A stretch of DNA of 64,000 nt from Vibrio anguillarum (GTDB lineage: Bacteria; Pseudomonadota; Gammaproteobacteria; Enterobacterales; Vibrionaceae): assembly GCF_001989995.2 (NCBI RefSeq), contig NZ_JAHGUP010000024.1:16068-80067 (forward strand). The letters are read 5' to 3'. A program made the translations under genes and the position numbers. The notes beneath the pieces are model-generated. The model worked only from the letters and a program-made list of their open reading frames with translations. It was not told the origin of the DNA and made no database searches. Shown here piece after piece: positions 44,690 to 53,813 of this stretch (position 1 is its first letter; every line of letters starts with the position of its first letter).

Positions 44690-46117
44690 TCAGTTGGTCC
44701 GATAACGGCTTAAAATTTCACCAAGGTTGCGCGAAGCGTTTGCAAGGCTAGCGACACCTTGCGATGAGGTTTGCGCAACACTGCGAATCGCATTGGATTG
44801 TGTACGAATATCGCTCAGCTCAGCAGCAATATCATTAGCAACGGCGCTTTGCTCTTCGGCTGAAGTTGAAATTTGAATACTCATGTCATTGATCATTTTT
44901 GCTGATTCAGCAATTTGATTGACGTTATTGCCGATGTTAGCGACTAAATCACTACTGGTTTGAGCTTGACTAACCGTTTGCTCAGTAATGTGTGCGATAT
45001 CTTGACTTTCGGTTTGCAGCTTCTCAATCATGGATTGAATTTCAACAGTAGCCGCTTGCGTGCGGCTAGCTAAGGTGCGAACTTCATCAGCTACCACGGC
45101 AAAACCGCGCCCTTGTTCACCAGCACGTGCCGCTTCTATTGCAGCGTTCAGTGCCAATAAGTTCGTCTGTTGCGAAATGGCATTGATGGTGGTGATCACA
45201 TCATTAATCTGCGCTGTATTTTCATTCAATGTAGACACCGAATGAGAGGCTTGTTCAATGAACTTTGACAACTGGGAAATTTCATTAATCGCTTGCTGAA
45301 CTAGTTGTGAGCTCTCTTCCGCTTGTTTTGAATCTTGATCGGCTTGCTGATTGGCTTGTTGGGAAATTGTGGAGACTTCTTGCGCCGAGGCCGTCATCTC
45401 TTCCATGGCCGTGGCGACGGAATCCAATGAAGCGTATTGGCTACTGATTTGTTGCTCGCTCTCTTTCATCTCATGGGCAAAAGAGCTGGATGTCTCACCG
45501 AGAGTGGTGGCGTTTTGTTTTACTGAAACTACCAGTTCGGTCAAGATGTCCATGGCGTTATCGAGCGCGCAGCCGATGGTACCAAACTCATCTCGACCGG
45601 GATGAAAACCTAATCGTGAAGTTAAATCACCTTTTGAAATTTTCAAGGTTGTTGTGTATAGCACCCACAATGCACCGCCAATAAAAGTAGCGACCCAATA
45701 GAGGAAAATAGCAAAAGGGATTGCCCACAAATAGCTCAACAGAAAAGTCGAGAGTGCCGATCGCTGAGCGTCTTTTTCAAGATAAGAGAGATTCTCTGTC
45801 AGCGCGTAAACTTTGCCATCGCTGTGTTTTGCTGTGGCGGTAATCACCCCTTTTTGATAACTAGTTGCGGCTAAAGAATGGCGAGTTTCAACCGCTGAAA
45901 GGGTTTGTGGATCTGCGCCGCTGGCAAGCAGACCTTGCAGTTTGTACTCAACGGCCAACTTCGATTGCGCTTCGATCTGGGCCAGTGAATCAACATAGCG
46001 ATTTCCTGCGACAAAGCTTAAAGCGGTGAGGAATAAAGCGAAGATCACCCACATCTTGTCATTAATTGACATTTTAATGAACACGCGGTCAATCGTCCTG
46101 AACTGAACTTCTTTCAT
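44690..46117 (-). CDS. Methyl-accepting chemotaxis protein with small periplasmic sensor
   Basis: A 475-residue chemoreceptor. The first membrane helix ([18 protein letters not shown], about 23-40) and second ([19 protein letters not shown], about 133-150) bracket an unusually small periplasmic domain of about 90 residues. A HAMP-like stretch [20 protein letters not shown] follows. The tip [20 protein letters not shown] then [17 protein letters not shown] is fully conserved. Start 46117 is used because GGAG is five bases ahead. The small sensor may read a simple ligand or redox/energy state, but this is inference. It lies between galE and the aromatic permease. Confidence 0.9.
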   Translation of the reverse strand: MKEVQFRTIDRVFIKMSINDKMWVIFALFLTALSFVAGNRYVDSLAQIEAQSKLAVEYKLQGLLASGADPQTLSAVETRHSLAATSYQKGVITATAKHSDGKVYALTENLSYLEKDAQRSALSTFLLSYLWAIPFAIFLYWVATFIGGALWVLYTTTLKISKGDLTSRLGFHPGRDEFGTIGCALDNAMDILTELVVSVKQNATTLGETSSSFAHEMKESEQQISSQYASLDSVATAMEEMTASAQEVSTISQQANQQADQDSKQAEESSQLVQQAINEISQLSKFIEQASHSVSTLNENTAQINDVITTINAISQQTNLLALNAAIEAARAGEQGRGFAVVADEVRTLASRTQAATVEIQSMIEKLQTESQDIAHITEQTVSQAQTSSDLVANIGNNVNQIAESAKMINDMSIQISTSAEEQSAVANDIAAELSDIRTQSNAIRSVAQTSSQGVASLANASRNLGEILSRYRTN

Positions 46118-46256
46118 TGCTGCTCCGATATGCAAAAAAGTAATAGTAAATTTTATAAATATACTAAGGCTAAATGTGTGTGTTCGTGCAGAATTTTATG
46201 AAATGAATGTTGACTTAAATATCAAGATTGAGACTTTGATCTTATTTTAGGTTAAA

Positions 46257-46290
46257 AAAGTGGGGAGAGTAATATTACTCTCCCCACTTT
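46257..46290. terminator. Terminator of the TyrP-type permease gene
   Basis: AAAGTGGGGAGAGTAAT and its exact reverse complement form one 17-bp perfect palindrome, ending in TTTT on the minus-strand side. It lies 14 bp after the permease stop. Confidence 0.9.
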
Positions 46291-46303
46291 TAACTTTAAT
46301 TGA

Positions 46304-47521
46304 TTAACCCAGAGCGGGTAGTACACCAAGGCTAATAAAGATTTGCGAAGTGACGATCATCAAACCAATGGTTGCTGTCATGGTCAGAGCCAGTTTGCCG
46401 CCTCTGACTTGATATTGTGTTCCACCCTGCAGTTGGAATACTTGGTTTGAACGCACTTTAATCACCATCACAATCGGTAAGAATATGGCCAAAATAGTCA
46501 ACGCAATAGCCGCGTAACCGAGCGCCATAATAAAGCCTTGAGGGTAAAATAGCGCAAAGACTAATGGTGGCAGATAGGTGATGACGGAGGCAGCCATACG
46601 GTGCAATGGAATGTTCTTTTTCTTAATCGTATCGCCCATGAATTCAAACAAGCCCAAGCTTACGCCTAAGAATGACGTCAAAAGTGCAAGGTCGGCAAAC
46701 ACGCCAGTAATGCTGCTTAAATTGGATTGATGAACGGTTTGCCCTAATGTCACAATTAGCGCACTCAGGCCGGAATTCTCAACCAGCTGAGGTTGGCTAA
46801 CGACACCTAACGTGACGATCTGCCAAAAAATGTAAATAATCAACGGGATAGCAGAACCAATTAAGATGGCTTTGCGCAGCGAAGGGGTGTCGCCATCTAA
46901 GTAATTCACAATCGCCGGAATACTGCCATGGAAACCGAATGAGGTGAAAATGACGGGAATTGCAGCAACGATTAAGCCTTGCTCAAGTGGCATACTAAGC
47001 AAGTATGACTGAGAAACATTAGGTGCAAGAAATGAGAGCACTATAATCATCGCGACCATTTTACCGGCAAACAGCAGGCGGTTCACTTTATCAACCGTGC
47101 TGGTGCCGATCGTCACCACAAGTGCAACCAGTAAAGTAAAAAGCAAGGTGCCTAGCGGATTGCTGATCTCAATGCCAGCAAACTCTGTCAGGCGATGAGT
47201 GAATTGTGCGCCGCCACCGGCAATGTAAGCTGCACAAAGCGAATAGAACAAAAATAGCATAGCAAAGCTCGCTACCCACTTTCCTTTTTGCCCTAAGATC
47301 TGTTTAGCCAATGTATGTAAGGTGGCGTCTTTGTCTGCATATTGATGGATTTCAACCATTAACAATGCAGTGAAAGCCATTAATGCCCAGAGGGCGATCA
47401 TAATCAGTAATGATGTGCCAAAGCCGATACCTGCAGAAGCGAGCGGTAGAGCTAGCATGCCTGCACCGATAGTGGTCCCTGCGATGATCAAAGTACTGCC
47501 GAAAATCTTTGATTGAGTCAT
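46304..47521 (-). CDS. tyrP: Tyrosine-specific (TyrP-type) aromatic amino acid permease
   Basis: A proton-coupled inner-membrane importer for tyrosine, 405 residues with eleven predicted helices. The first helix FGSTLIIAGTTIGAGMLALP has the family G-T-T-I-G-A-G-M motif, then PVIFTSFGFHGSIPAIVNYL. The spacing and length match E. coli TyrP (403). Tyrosine versus tryptophan specificity (TyrP or Mtr) is judged from overall resemblance only. Its control region contains two TyrR-like boxes directly upstream of the likely promoter, which supports an aromatic amino acid role. Confidence 0.88.
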   Translation of the reverse strand: MTQSKIFGSTLIIAGTTIGAGMLALPLASAGIGFGTSLLIMIALWALMAFTALLMVEIHQYADKDATLHTLAKQILGQKGKWVASFAMLFLFYSLCAAYIAGGGAQFTHRLTEFAGIEISNPLGTLLFTLLVALVVTIGTSTVDKVNRLLFAGKMVAMIIVLSFLAPNVSQSYLLSMPLEQGLIVAAIPVIFTSFGFHGSIPAIVNYLDGDTPSLRKAILIGSAIPLIIYIFWQIVTLGVVSQPQLVENSGLSALIVTLGQTVHQSNLSSITGVFADLALLTSFLGVSLGLFEFMGDTIKKKNIPLHRMAASVITYLPPLVFALFYPQGFIMALGYAAIALTILAIFLPIVMVIKVRSNQVFQLQGGTQYQVRGGKLALTMTATIGLMIVTSQIFISLGVLPALG

Positions 47522-47637
47522 GGTGTAAAGTTCTTTATACGTTATGTTGTGTTTCAGGGAGTGATATATATGAATACAACGGGGTGTTGACCATTAATCC
47601 ACTCATTTTGGGCTATATTGTAGAACTTCGGATTCAT

Positions 47638-47689
47638 TTTCAACAGCTTTGTAAAAATAAAAATCCATGAGTGTATTTTTTTGTTTACA
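47638..47689 (-). promoter_or_regulatory. tyrP promoter -35 with two upstream TyrR-like boxes
   Basis: Minus-strand -35 TTGAAA (47638-47643) with an AATATA/TACAAT -10 near 47618-47625. Just upstream are TGTAAA-N6-AATCCA (47650-47667) and TGTATT-N6-TTTACA (47672-47689), 22 bp apart. Both have the invariant G-N14-C of TyrR boxes; neither is full consensus (TGTAAA-N6-TTTACA). Paired boxes beside -35 match the known control of E. coli tyrP by TyrR. Confidence 0.5.
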
Positions 47690-47760
47690 TGGCAAGGTGG
47701 CGGCTAAATAAGAGTGGTCGAAATCGTTTCGCTGTGATAGATATTGTGGTGATGATTAAT

Positions 47761-47789
47761 TTGACTATTCGCTTTCAAAAAACTGTCAT
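47761..47789 (+). promoter_or_regulatory. Candidate promoter of the 39-codon small gene
   Basis: TTGACT (47761-47766), a 17-base spacer and TGTCAT (47784-47789) form a sigma-70-like promoter. The start would lie near 47797, giving a leader of about 60 bases. The -10 is weak. Confidence 0.45.
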
Positions 47790-47858
47790 ATAAATCATTT
47801 AAAAAGGATCTTGCGACGTGATAATCCCGTCTCAGTAAATATCAAAGGAGGTCGATTA

Positions 47859-47978
47859 ATGAGTGACCAATATAAAAACGATGAGTGCTTAGAGTGGCTC
47901 GACGCCATGGAGATCGGATTTGATTTATCCGATTATGACTCTGTATCTCATGAATGCTCTGAACAGAGCGCAGAATAG
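47859..47978 (+). CDS. Very acidic 39-residue small protein
   Basis: Not recognised. The reading frame MSDQYKNDECLEWLDAMEIG continues to 39 codons with TAG at 47976. It has twelve Asp/Glu residues, one Lys, and two Cys. A perfect Shine-Dalgarno AAAGGAGG sits seven bases before the ATG, a promoter-like pair at 47761-47789 lies upstream, and a strong hairpin (AGCCAGCA/TGCTGGCT, 47983-48003) follows the stop. It has no membrane segment. Function is unknown; such acidic microproteins often bind other proteins. It lies between the divergent tyrP and rhlE genes. Confidence 0.65.
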   Translation: MSDQYKNDECLEWLDAMEIGFDLSDYDSVSHECSEQSAE

Positions 47979-47982
47979 TACC

Positions 47983-48003
47983 AGCCAGCAGCCTATGCTG
48001 GCT
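47983..48003 (+). terminator. Hairpin after the small acidic gene
   Basis: AGCCAGCA-GCCTA-TGCTGGCT, an 8-bp perfect stem five bases after the stop codon. There is no U-run, so it would be a weak or factor-assisted terminator. Confidence 0.4.
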
Positions 48004-48128
48004 ATGCTCCTTACATTCCCCCTTCGTGTATCAATTCCCTAACACTATTGATTTCCGCTGATTTTGAATAGGCGATTACCTTGCGCTTTGTTACAATCCG
48101 CGCCCTGATTTCCAATAGGTAAGCTGCA

Positions 48129-49394
48129 ATGTCTGATACTGTGCACCCATTCCAACGTTTAGGACTTTCAACCACATTAGTTAGCGCTCTGCAATCTTTA
48201 GGTTTTGAACAACCGACGGATGTTCAATCTCAAGCTATCCCGCATGTTTTGGCTGGTAAAGATGTCATGGCTGGGGCGCAAACGGGTACCGGCAAAACGG
48301 CAGCTTTCGGTTTACCTATTTTGCAACGTTTTCTTGATAACCAAGCCGAGCGAGAAGCCAATAGTAAAGTTGTGCGCGCGCTTGTTTTGGTTCCGACTCG
48401 TGAGCTGGCTCAACAAGTGTTTGATAGCTTAAGTGCTTATGCACAAAGTACTACATTGAAGATTGTCACCGCGTATGGTGGAACGAGCATGCAAGTGCAA
48501 ACACGTAATTTACGTGGCGGTGCGGATATTTTAATTGCGACGCCTGGGCGGTTAATTGACCATCTGTTTGTGCGCAACATTATCCTGACGCAAACCGAAG
48601 TGTTGGTGCTGGATGAAGCCGATCGCATGCTCGATATGGGTTTTTTGCCTGATATCCAACGTATTTTGAAACGCATGAATGATGAACGCCAAACGCTGTT
48701 TTTCTCGGCCACCTTTGATGACAAAATCAAAGCATTAGCACACAAAATGATGCGCGACCCTGTCGGCGTGCAAATTTCACCAGCCAATGCGACCGCTGAT
48801 ACTGTAAAACAGATCGTTTATCCAGTGGATAAAAAACGTAAAAGCGAGTTATTAGCTTATCTAATTGGTTCACGTAATTGGCAGCAAGTATTGGTATTTA
48901 CCAAAACCAAACAAGGCAGCGATGAGCTAGCCAAAGAACTGAAATTGGACGGCATCAAAGCGGCCTCGATCAATGGCGATAAAAGCCAAGGGGCGCGCCA
49001 AAAAGCATTGGATGATTTTAAATCAGGTAAAGTTAGAGCGTTGATCGCCACCGATGTTGCAGCTCGTGGTATTGACATTCAGCAACTTGAGCAAGTGGTT
49101 AACTACGACATGCCCTATAAAGCGGAAGATTACGTGCACCGGATTGGTCGCACAGGCCGGGCCGGACTAACGGGCTTCGCGGTCTCTTTGATGAGCCGAG
49201 ATGAAGAGTATCTGCTTGAAGCGATAGAGGCCTTACTCAATCAACGCCTGCCACAAGAGTGGTTAAAAGGGTTTGAGCCGAGTTTGTTGGAAGCCTTACC
49301 GACTGAGCGTAGCAGCCGTAAACCTAGCCGTTCAGCGGAAAAAAGAAAGATGAAAGCAAAACTAAACATCCATGCAGGTAGAGGTAAGCGATAA
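48129..49394 (+). CDS. rhlE: DEAD-box ATP-dependent RNA helicase, RhlE-type
   Basis: Cytoplasmic RNA helicase of 421 residues. Motifs in order: Q motif FEQPTDVQSQAIP, Walker A AQTGTGKTAAFGLP, Ia PTRELAQQ, Ib TPGRL, II LDEADRMLDMGF, III SATFDD, then LVFTKTK, IATDVAARGIDI and VI HRIGRTGRAG. A basic tail from about residue 390 (KPSRSAEKRKMKAKLNIH) probably aids RNA binding. Members act in ribosome assembly or RNA decay, often cold-induced; neither is shown here. It ends ten bases from the convergent TetR gene. Confidence 0.93.
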   Translation: MSDTVHPFQRLGLSTTLVSALQSLGFEQPTDVQSQAIPHVLAGKDVMAGAQTGTGKTAAFGLPILQRFLDNQAEREANSKVVRALVLVPTRELAQQVFDSLSAYAQSTTLKIVTAYGGTSMQVQTRNLRGGADILIATPGRLIDHLFVRNIILTQTEVLVLDEADRMLDMGFLPDIQRILKRMNDERQTLFFSATFDDKIKALAHKMMRDPVGVQISPANATADTVKQIVYPVDKKRKSELLAYLIGSRNWQQVLVFTKTKQGSDELAKELKLDGIKAASINGDKSQGARQKALDDFKSGKVRALIATDVAARGIDIQQLEQVVNYDMPYKAEDYVHRIGRTGRAGLTGFAVSLMSRDEEYLLEAIEALLNQRLPQEWLKGFEPSLLEALPTERSSRKPSRSAEKRKMKAKLNIHAGRGKR

Positions 49395-49410
49395 AGCGCC
49401 CGCTTTATTT
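49392..49410. terminator. Short hairpin at the rhlE/tetR junction
   Basis: AAAGC-GCCC-GCTTT overlaps the rhlE stop codon and is followed by ATTT on the plus strand. It is short and may be a weak terminator only. Confidence 0.35.
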
Positions 49411-50115
49411 GGCCCAGTCACATTCAATATCATATAGCAACTCATTGATGGAGTTTGGACAGAGCGTCTGAGCTTCGTCGATATGGAACTTGGTTATCAT
49501 CAAGTCATTAAAGAGCTGCCAATGTTTTAGTAAGCATTGGTTCACATCTTGAGTTTCATCTGACCATGTTTCTTTTAAAAATGGCGTGAGGCTCGCCGCG
49601 CCGTGCGCGTACATGATCATCTGCCATTTTATCTCCCACACCTTTATTGGTGTGGCTGAAAATTCACGGTTGTATTGCTCGGCAAGTTGTTCGACGAGCT
49701 GCTCAATTTCACCTGCACTGTCGATAAAATAATCAAACAGAGCATCTTCTTGCCTTACCGCATCGGCGATCAGTTGAATCGGCTGTTTGACTGTCAGCAT
49801 ATGCGCGAGCAGCCGTACAATGAACAAATACAACTGCACGTTGGCGGGGGTGTTGGCTGGGATCTCTTTTAATATATGACGTAAATAATTCTCCATATAA
49901 AGATGGAGACCATCGCTGATACTGCGCCATATTTGCTCTTTACTACCGAAATGATGACGCAGCAAACTGTGCGAAACCCCAGCTTTTTCGCTGATCGTTC
50001 GTAATGACACTCGTGCATAACCTAGCTCGCAAAACAGATCCGCAGCGACCACTAGAATGTCTCTTTTGGTTTTTTGGGCATCAGTGGCACTTCGGCGGCC
50101 TTGTCTTTTGGTCAT
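49405..50115 (-). CDS. TetR-family transcriptional regulator
   Basis: A 236-residue repressor-type regulator. The HTH is at about 18-62: DILVVAADLFCELGYARVSL then RTISEKAGVSHSLLRHHFGS with the recognition helix at LLRHHFGSKEQIW. The C-terminal 150 residues are all-helical with no clear ligand class (HMLTVKQPIQLIADAVRQED). It is convergent with rhlE, so a neighbour target is not evident; it may act on its own promoter. A basic N-terminus (MTKRQGRRSATDAQKTKR) extends slightly beyond the usual arm. Confidence 0.85.
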   Translation of the reverse strand: MTKRQGRRSATDAQKTKRDILVVAADLFCELGYARVSLRTISEKAGVSHSLLRHHFGSKEQIWRSISDGLHLYMENYLRHILKEIPANTPANVQLYLFIVRLLAHMLTVKQPIQLIADAVRQEDALFDYFIDSAGEIEQLVEQLAEQYNREFSATPIKVWEIKWQMIMYAHGAASLTPFLKETWSDETQDVNQCLLKHWQLFNDLMITKFHIDEAQTLCPNSINELLYDIECDWAK

Positions 50116-50238
50116 TTTTTAACTCGTCTCATTTTTTAACGAGCGCAGTTGTACCAGATTTGAGAGGCAGTTTCACGGAAAAAACGCGTTGGCAGTCATA
50201 ACCGATGATAAGGTTATGACTGCACAATGTTAATTGGA

Positions 50239-51243
50239 TCAGAGATAAAGGGAGAGTTTGCTGATTAGAAAATCAATATCATCGCGTGAGACGTCTTTAT
50301 GGGTCACAAAACGTACCGGATTACCTGGCGAAACTTTTATTCCATCTTGCGCCAACTGATTGGTAATTGTATGGATATCGATAGAATCAGCTAATTTGGC
50401 AAATACGATGTTGGTTTGCACTAAATCTGGATTGACGGAAAACCCGTTTAAGTCCGCTAATTTGCGCGCTAAATATTGGGCATTGTCGTGATCAGTCTTC
50501 AGCTGAGTGACTTGTTCAGTCAATGCAAGATGGCCTGCTGCGGCCAAAATGCCAGCTTGACGCATGCCGCCACCGAGCATTTTTCTTAAACGTCGAGCCT
50601 TGGCAATGTAGGTTTTTGAACCCAACAGCAGCGAGCCGATAGGAGCTGAAAGCCCTTTAGATAAACAGACCGTCATTGAGTCAAAGTATTGCGCAATCTC
50701 TTTAACATCCACATCCAGCGCTACAGCGGCGTTGTATACGCGCGCGCCATCTAAATGCAGTGCCAAATGGTATTGATCAACAAACGTTCGCGCTTGCGCT
50801 AAATAGGCGAGTGGTAGAACTTTGCCATTGATGGTGTTTTCAAGGCTAAGTAATCGAGTGCGAGCAAAGTGGGCATCATCAGGTTTAATGGCCGCGCGCA
50901 GTTTATCGAAGTCTAACGTGCCATCAGGGTTATTTTCGATTGGCTGCGGCTGAATAGAGCCAAGAACCGCGGCGCCACCCGCTTCATATTTGTAGTTGTG
51001 CGCTTGTTGGCCACACAGGTACTCATCACCACGCTCACAATGTGACATTAAACCCAGCAGGTTGGCTTGTGTGCCTGATGTGGTAAATAGCGCCGCTTCA
51101 AAACCGTGTCGCTGCGCGGCCCACTCTTCTAAGGCGTTGACGGTTGGGTCATCGCCATACACATCATCACCCACGTCGGCATTAGCCATTGCTTCACGCA
51201 TCGCGGCGGTGGGTTTAGTCACGGTATCTGATCGAAAATCCAT
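50239..51243 (-). CDS. ltaE: Low-specificity L-threonine aldolase
   Basis: PLP enzyme that cleaves L-threonine or allo-threonine to glycine and acetaldehyde. The 334 residues are of family length (E. coli 333). It starts MDFRSDTVTKPTAAMREAMA, then NADVGDDVYGDDPTV; HLDGARVYNAAVALDV includes the cofactor Asp, and the Schiff-base lysine is in MTVCLSKGLSAPIGSLL. GGGMRQAGILAAAG is also family-specific. It is 110 bp behind a Nudix gene on the same strand and may or may not share its promoter. Confidence 0.95.
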   Translation of the reverse strand: MDFRSDTVTKPTAAMREAMANADVGDDVYGDDPTVNALEEWAAQRHGFEAALFTTSGTQANLLGLMSHCERGDEYLCGQQAHNYKYEAGGAAVLGSIQPQPIENNPDGTLDFDKLRAAIKPDDAHFARTRLLSLENTINGKVLPLAYLAQARTFVDQYHLALHLDGARVYNAAVALDVDVKEIAQYFDSMTVCLSKGLSAPIGSLLLGSKTYIAKARRLRKMLGGGMRQAGILAAAGHLALTEQVTQLKTDHDNAQYLARKLADLNGFSVNPDLVQTNIVFAKLADSIDIHTITNQLAQDGIKVSPGNPVRFVTHKDVSRDDIDFLISKLSLYL

Positions 51244-51352
51244 ATAATCTCCTCATGCGTTTTTCTATTTTTGCTAGAAGCATTTTCACTTCAATTCTTA
51301 TCTGTGCTTGTACTTTATTGATAGCTAAGCACTTTCTCGATAGCTAAGTATT

Positions 51353-51868
51353 TTATAGATAACCACACAGCTTCGCCTTACTTAGGCAGGCAATGGTTTT
51401 TGAATCTGTGATTTGCCCAGTGATGATTTTTTGCTCCAATTCCTGGATCGAAAGCGTCACCACCTCAATAACTTCATCATCGTCGCATGATAATCGTGCA
51501 GTTTTGCTTAACTGTTTAGCGACAAACAGGTGCTGTATTTCGTCACAAAATCCAGCTAATGGTGTGACTTGCCCTAAAGTGATCAGCTCACTTGCGCTGT
51601 ACCCTGTCTCTTCTTCAAGCTCACGGTGCGCGCATTCGGCTGGAAGCTCCCCCTTTTCTAAAGTGCCAGCTGGGAGCTCTAACAACCACTTTTTGAGTGA
51701 GGGGCGAAACTGATTAATCAGAATAATATCGCCTTGTTCTGTGATCGGCAAAATCACGGCCGCGCCCGGATGGACTATGGTGGTGTGCTCAATGTTTTTG
51801 CCCGTAGGAAGGGTGACATCCTCTTGTACTAATGAAATGGTTTTCCATGTATGTATGGTTTTGCTCAT
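51353..51868 (-). CDS. Nudix hydrolase, ADP-ribose pyrophosphatase-like
   Basis: A 171-residue nucleoside-diphosphate-linked hydrolase. The complete Nudix box is G-TLEKG-E-LPAECAH-RELEEETGY. FRPSLKKWLLELPAGTLEKG just before it is typical of ADP-ribose/ADP-sugar pyrophosphatases, in which E-x-P-A-G contacts the substrate. TPLAGFCDEIQHLFVAKQL after the box fits this subgroup (NudF-like). The true substrate cannot be told from sequence. The start ATG is not preceded by a strong ribosome site. Confidence 0.88.
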   Translation of the reverse strand: MSKTIHTWKTISLVQEDVTLPTGKNIEHTTIVHPGAAVILPITEQGDIILINQFRPSLKKWLLELPAGTLEKGELPAECAHRELEEETGYSASELITLGQVTPLAGFCDEIQHLFVAKQLSKTARLSCDDDEVIEVVTLSIQELEQKIITGQITDSKTIACLSKAKLCGYL

Positions 51869-52145
51869 GCAAACTCTTCTTTAATTGTGGCTAGCCAATG
51901 ACTGATATGGTGATAAGGGTTCAACCTTACCGAGAATCTGTGGCTAAGACAAAGTAAAACGATAACCTAAGTATCAGTATTGCTTGCACAATCAGTGATG
52001 TCAGTCTCATATATGCAAACATTGATTTCGAAGAATTTCACAGAAAATAGATCTGCTATAAGTGGGCGCTTATACTAAAATCTATTTGTAACAAAACAAT
52101 AACAGTCGTATAAAGTTATGTATACAAACCATTTGGAGCGCTTAA

Positions 52146-53804
52146 GTGATCAATTTTACTCCTGCATCTCATGCGCAAAAAGCGCTACTTTCAGAGCGCA
52201 TAAATAAGCTTGCTAAGGCTTTATCGGATGGTGTTTATGAGCGTGAAGACACCATCAAACTTTGTCTACTGGCTGCTTTAGCGGGGGAAAGTGTTTTCCT
52301 ACTCGGCCCTCCTGGCATTGCAAAAAGTTTGATTGCGAAACGTCTGATCCAAGCCTTCGATAACAGCAGTTATTTTGAATACCTCATGACGCGTTTCTCA
52401 ACACCAGAAGAGGTATTTGGTCCATTAAGCATTCAAGAATTAAAAGATAATGGGCGCTATGTTCGCCTAACCAAAGGCTATCTTCCTACCGCACAAGTGG
52501 TTTTTCTTGATGAAATTTGGAAAGCAGGCCCCGCCATTTTGAACACCTTATTAACGGTAGTGAATGAAAAGACCTTCAAAAATGGCAGCGATATTGAACG
52601 TGTACCAATGCGTCTTCTGGTTTCGGCATCGAATGAATTACCGGATGAAGAGAGTGGTTTAGACGCCTTATACGATCGCATGTTAGTGCGTGTGTTTGTC
52701 AACCGTATTCAAAATAAGCAGAATTTCAAATCGATGCTGACCGTCGGTACGCCACAAGAAGCGCGCATCCCTGAAGGGCTTGCGATTACCGATGAAGAGT
52801 ACCACTCATGGCAGCGACAACTTGACGATTTACTGTTGACAGATGACGTGTTTGAAAAGTTATTTGAGCTGAAAAACATGCTAGAGCATGCCGTTGAAAA
52901 CCAGCCCGCTGCGGCAAGTATTGATATGTACGTTTCAGACCGCCGTTGGAAAAAAGCGGTGAAGCTGCTCAAGGCGAGTGCGTTTTTTAATGGCCGCGAC
53001 TCAATCAACCCGCTTGATTTACTGCTGCTGCAAGATTGTCTTTGGAATAGCCCCGATTCTCGCGATATTGTGCGCCGCGTTATCCGCGACTTTGCGTTGA
53101 AACATGCTTTTGACCAACAAGAAGTTGAACATCAAATCGTAGTGTGTCGTGAAGAGCTGGCTGAGATTCAAGAAGAGCTAGAGTCTGAATTTGGCATGTT
53201 GCTCTCGCTGGAAACATCATCCGGTTTGATTAAAAAGCAAGTGCATCAGTTTGATACCAAATCGGCAAAAACCTATCAGGTAGGTACCGCTCATGACTTG
53301 GTCAAATTGGTATTACTGCAAAGCAATATGTCCGTCTCTGAGGCCGAAAAAGGCGATAGCCGCTGGGTTTATGTGCCTAAAAGCGAGCTTGAAAGAACGA
53401 TCAAAGAGGGGCATGGCGATGTGTATGGTTATGTGAATCAAAATACCAATTTGTGCCGTTTAAGGTTTGATTTAGATGCTGGTAATAACCTCGTTCTTAA
53501 AGATATTGCTAATCGCTCGGTGTTGGTGAGTTTGGTGACTGAGCAAGGTTTAGACGAAAGTCTTTATCAAGAGTGGCTTACGAAAGCGGATCAAGCTGTT
53601 GCACAGTTGCAACATGCCGAACACCATTTGCGTAAAGTACGTTCTAAGTTTCACGGCGCTTTGCCGCATAACTTCATTGATCCGGAGCTGCCCACCGCTA
53701 TGGAAGCGACGCTGCAGCATCTGCAGCAATTACTTGAATCGACTCATACCGAATGCGAAAAAACGGTGCTTCGTTTTAAAAACCTAAACCAGTTTTTTGC
53801 GTAA
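52146..53804 (+). CDS. ravA: MoxR-type AAA+ ATPase RavA
   Basis: A 552-residue AAA+ ATPase that works with ViaA; in E. coli RavA binds the lysine decarboxylase LdcI and affects respiratory-complex maturation. AAA+ core at about 30-285: Walker [30 protein letters not shown], Walker [21 protein letters not shown], sensor 1 [10 protein letters not shown] and a discoid/LARA-like region after residue 350. The start is GTG at 52146, preceded by TTGGAG at a good distance. It lies 9 bp upstream of viaA. Whether LdcI exists in this genome is not visible here. Confidence 0.93.
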   Translation: MINFTPASHAQKALLSERINKLAKALSDGVYEREDTIKLCLLAALAGESVFLLGPPGIAKSLIAKRLIQAFDNSSYFEYLMTRFSTPEEVFGPLSIQELKDNGRYVRLTKGYLPTAQVVFLDEIWKAGPAILNTLLTVVNEKTFKNGSDIERVPMRLLVSASNELPDEESGLDALYDRMLVRVFVNRIQNKQNFKSMLTVGTPQEARIPEGLAITDEEYHSWQRQLDDLLLTDDVFEKLFELKNMLEHAVENQPAAASIDMYVSDRRWKKAVKLLKASAFFNGRDSINPLDLLLLQDCLWNSPDSRDIVRRVIRDFALKHAFDQQEVEHQIVVCREELAEIQEELESEFGMLLSLETSSGLIKKQVHQFDTKSAKTYQVGTAHDLVKLVLLQSNMSVSEAEKGDSRWVYVPKSELERTIKEGHGDVYGYVNQNTNLCRLRFDLDAGNNLVLKDIANRSVLVSLVTEQGLDESLYQEWLTKADQAVAQLQHAEHHLRKVRSKFHGALPHNFIDPELPTAMEATLQHLQQLLESTHTECEKTVLRFKNLNQFFA

Positions 53805-53813
53805 GGAGAGAAG

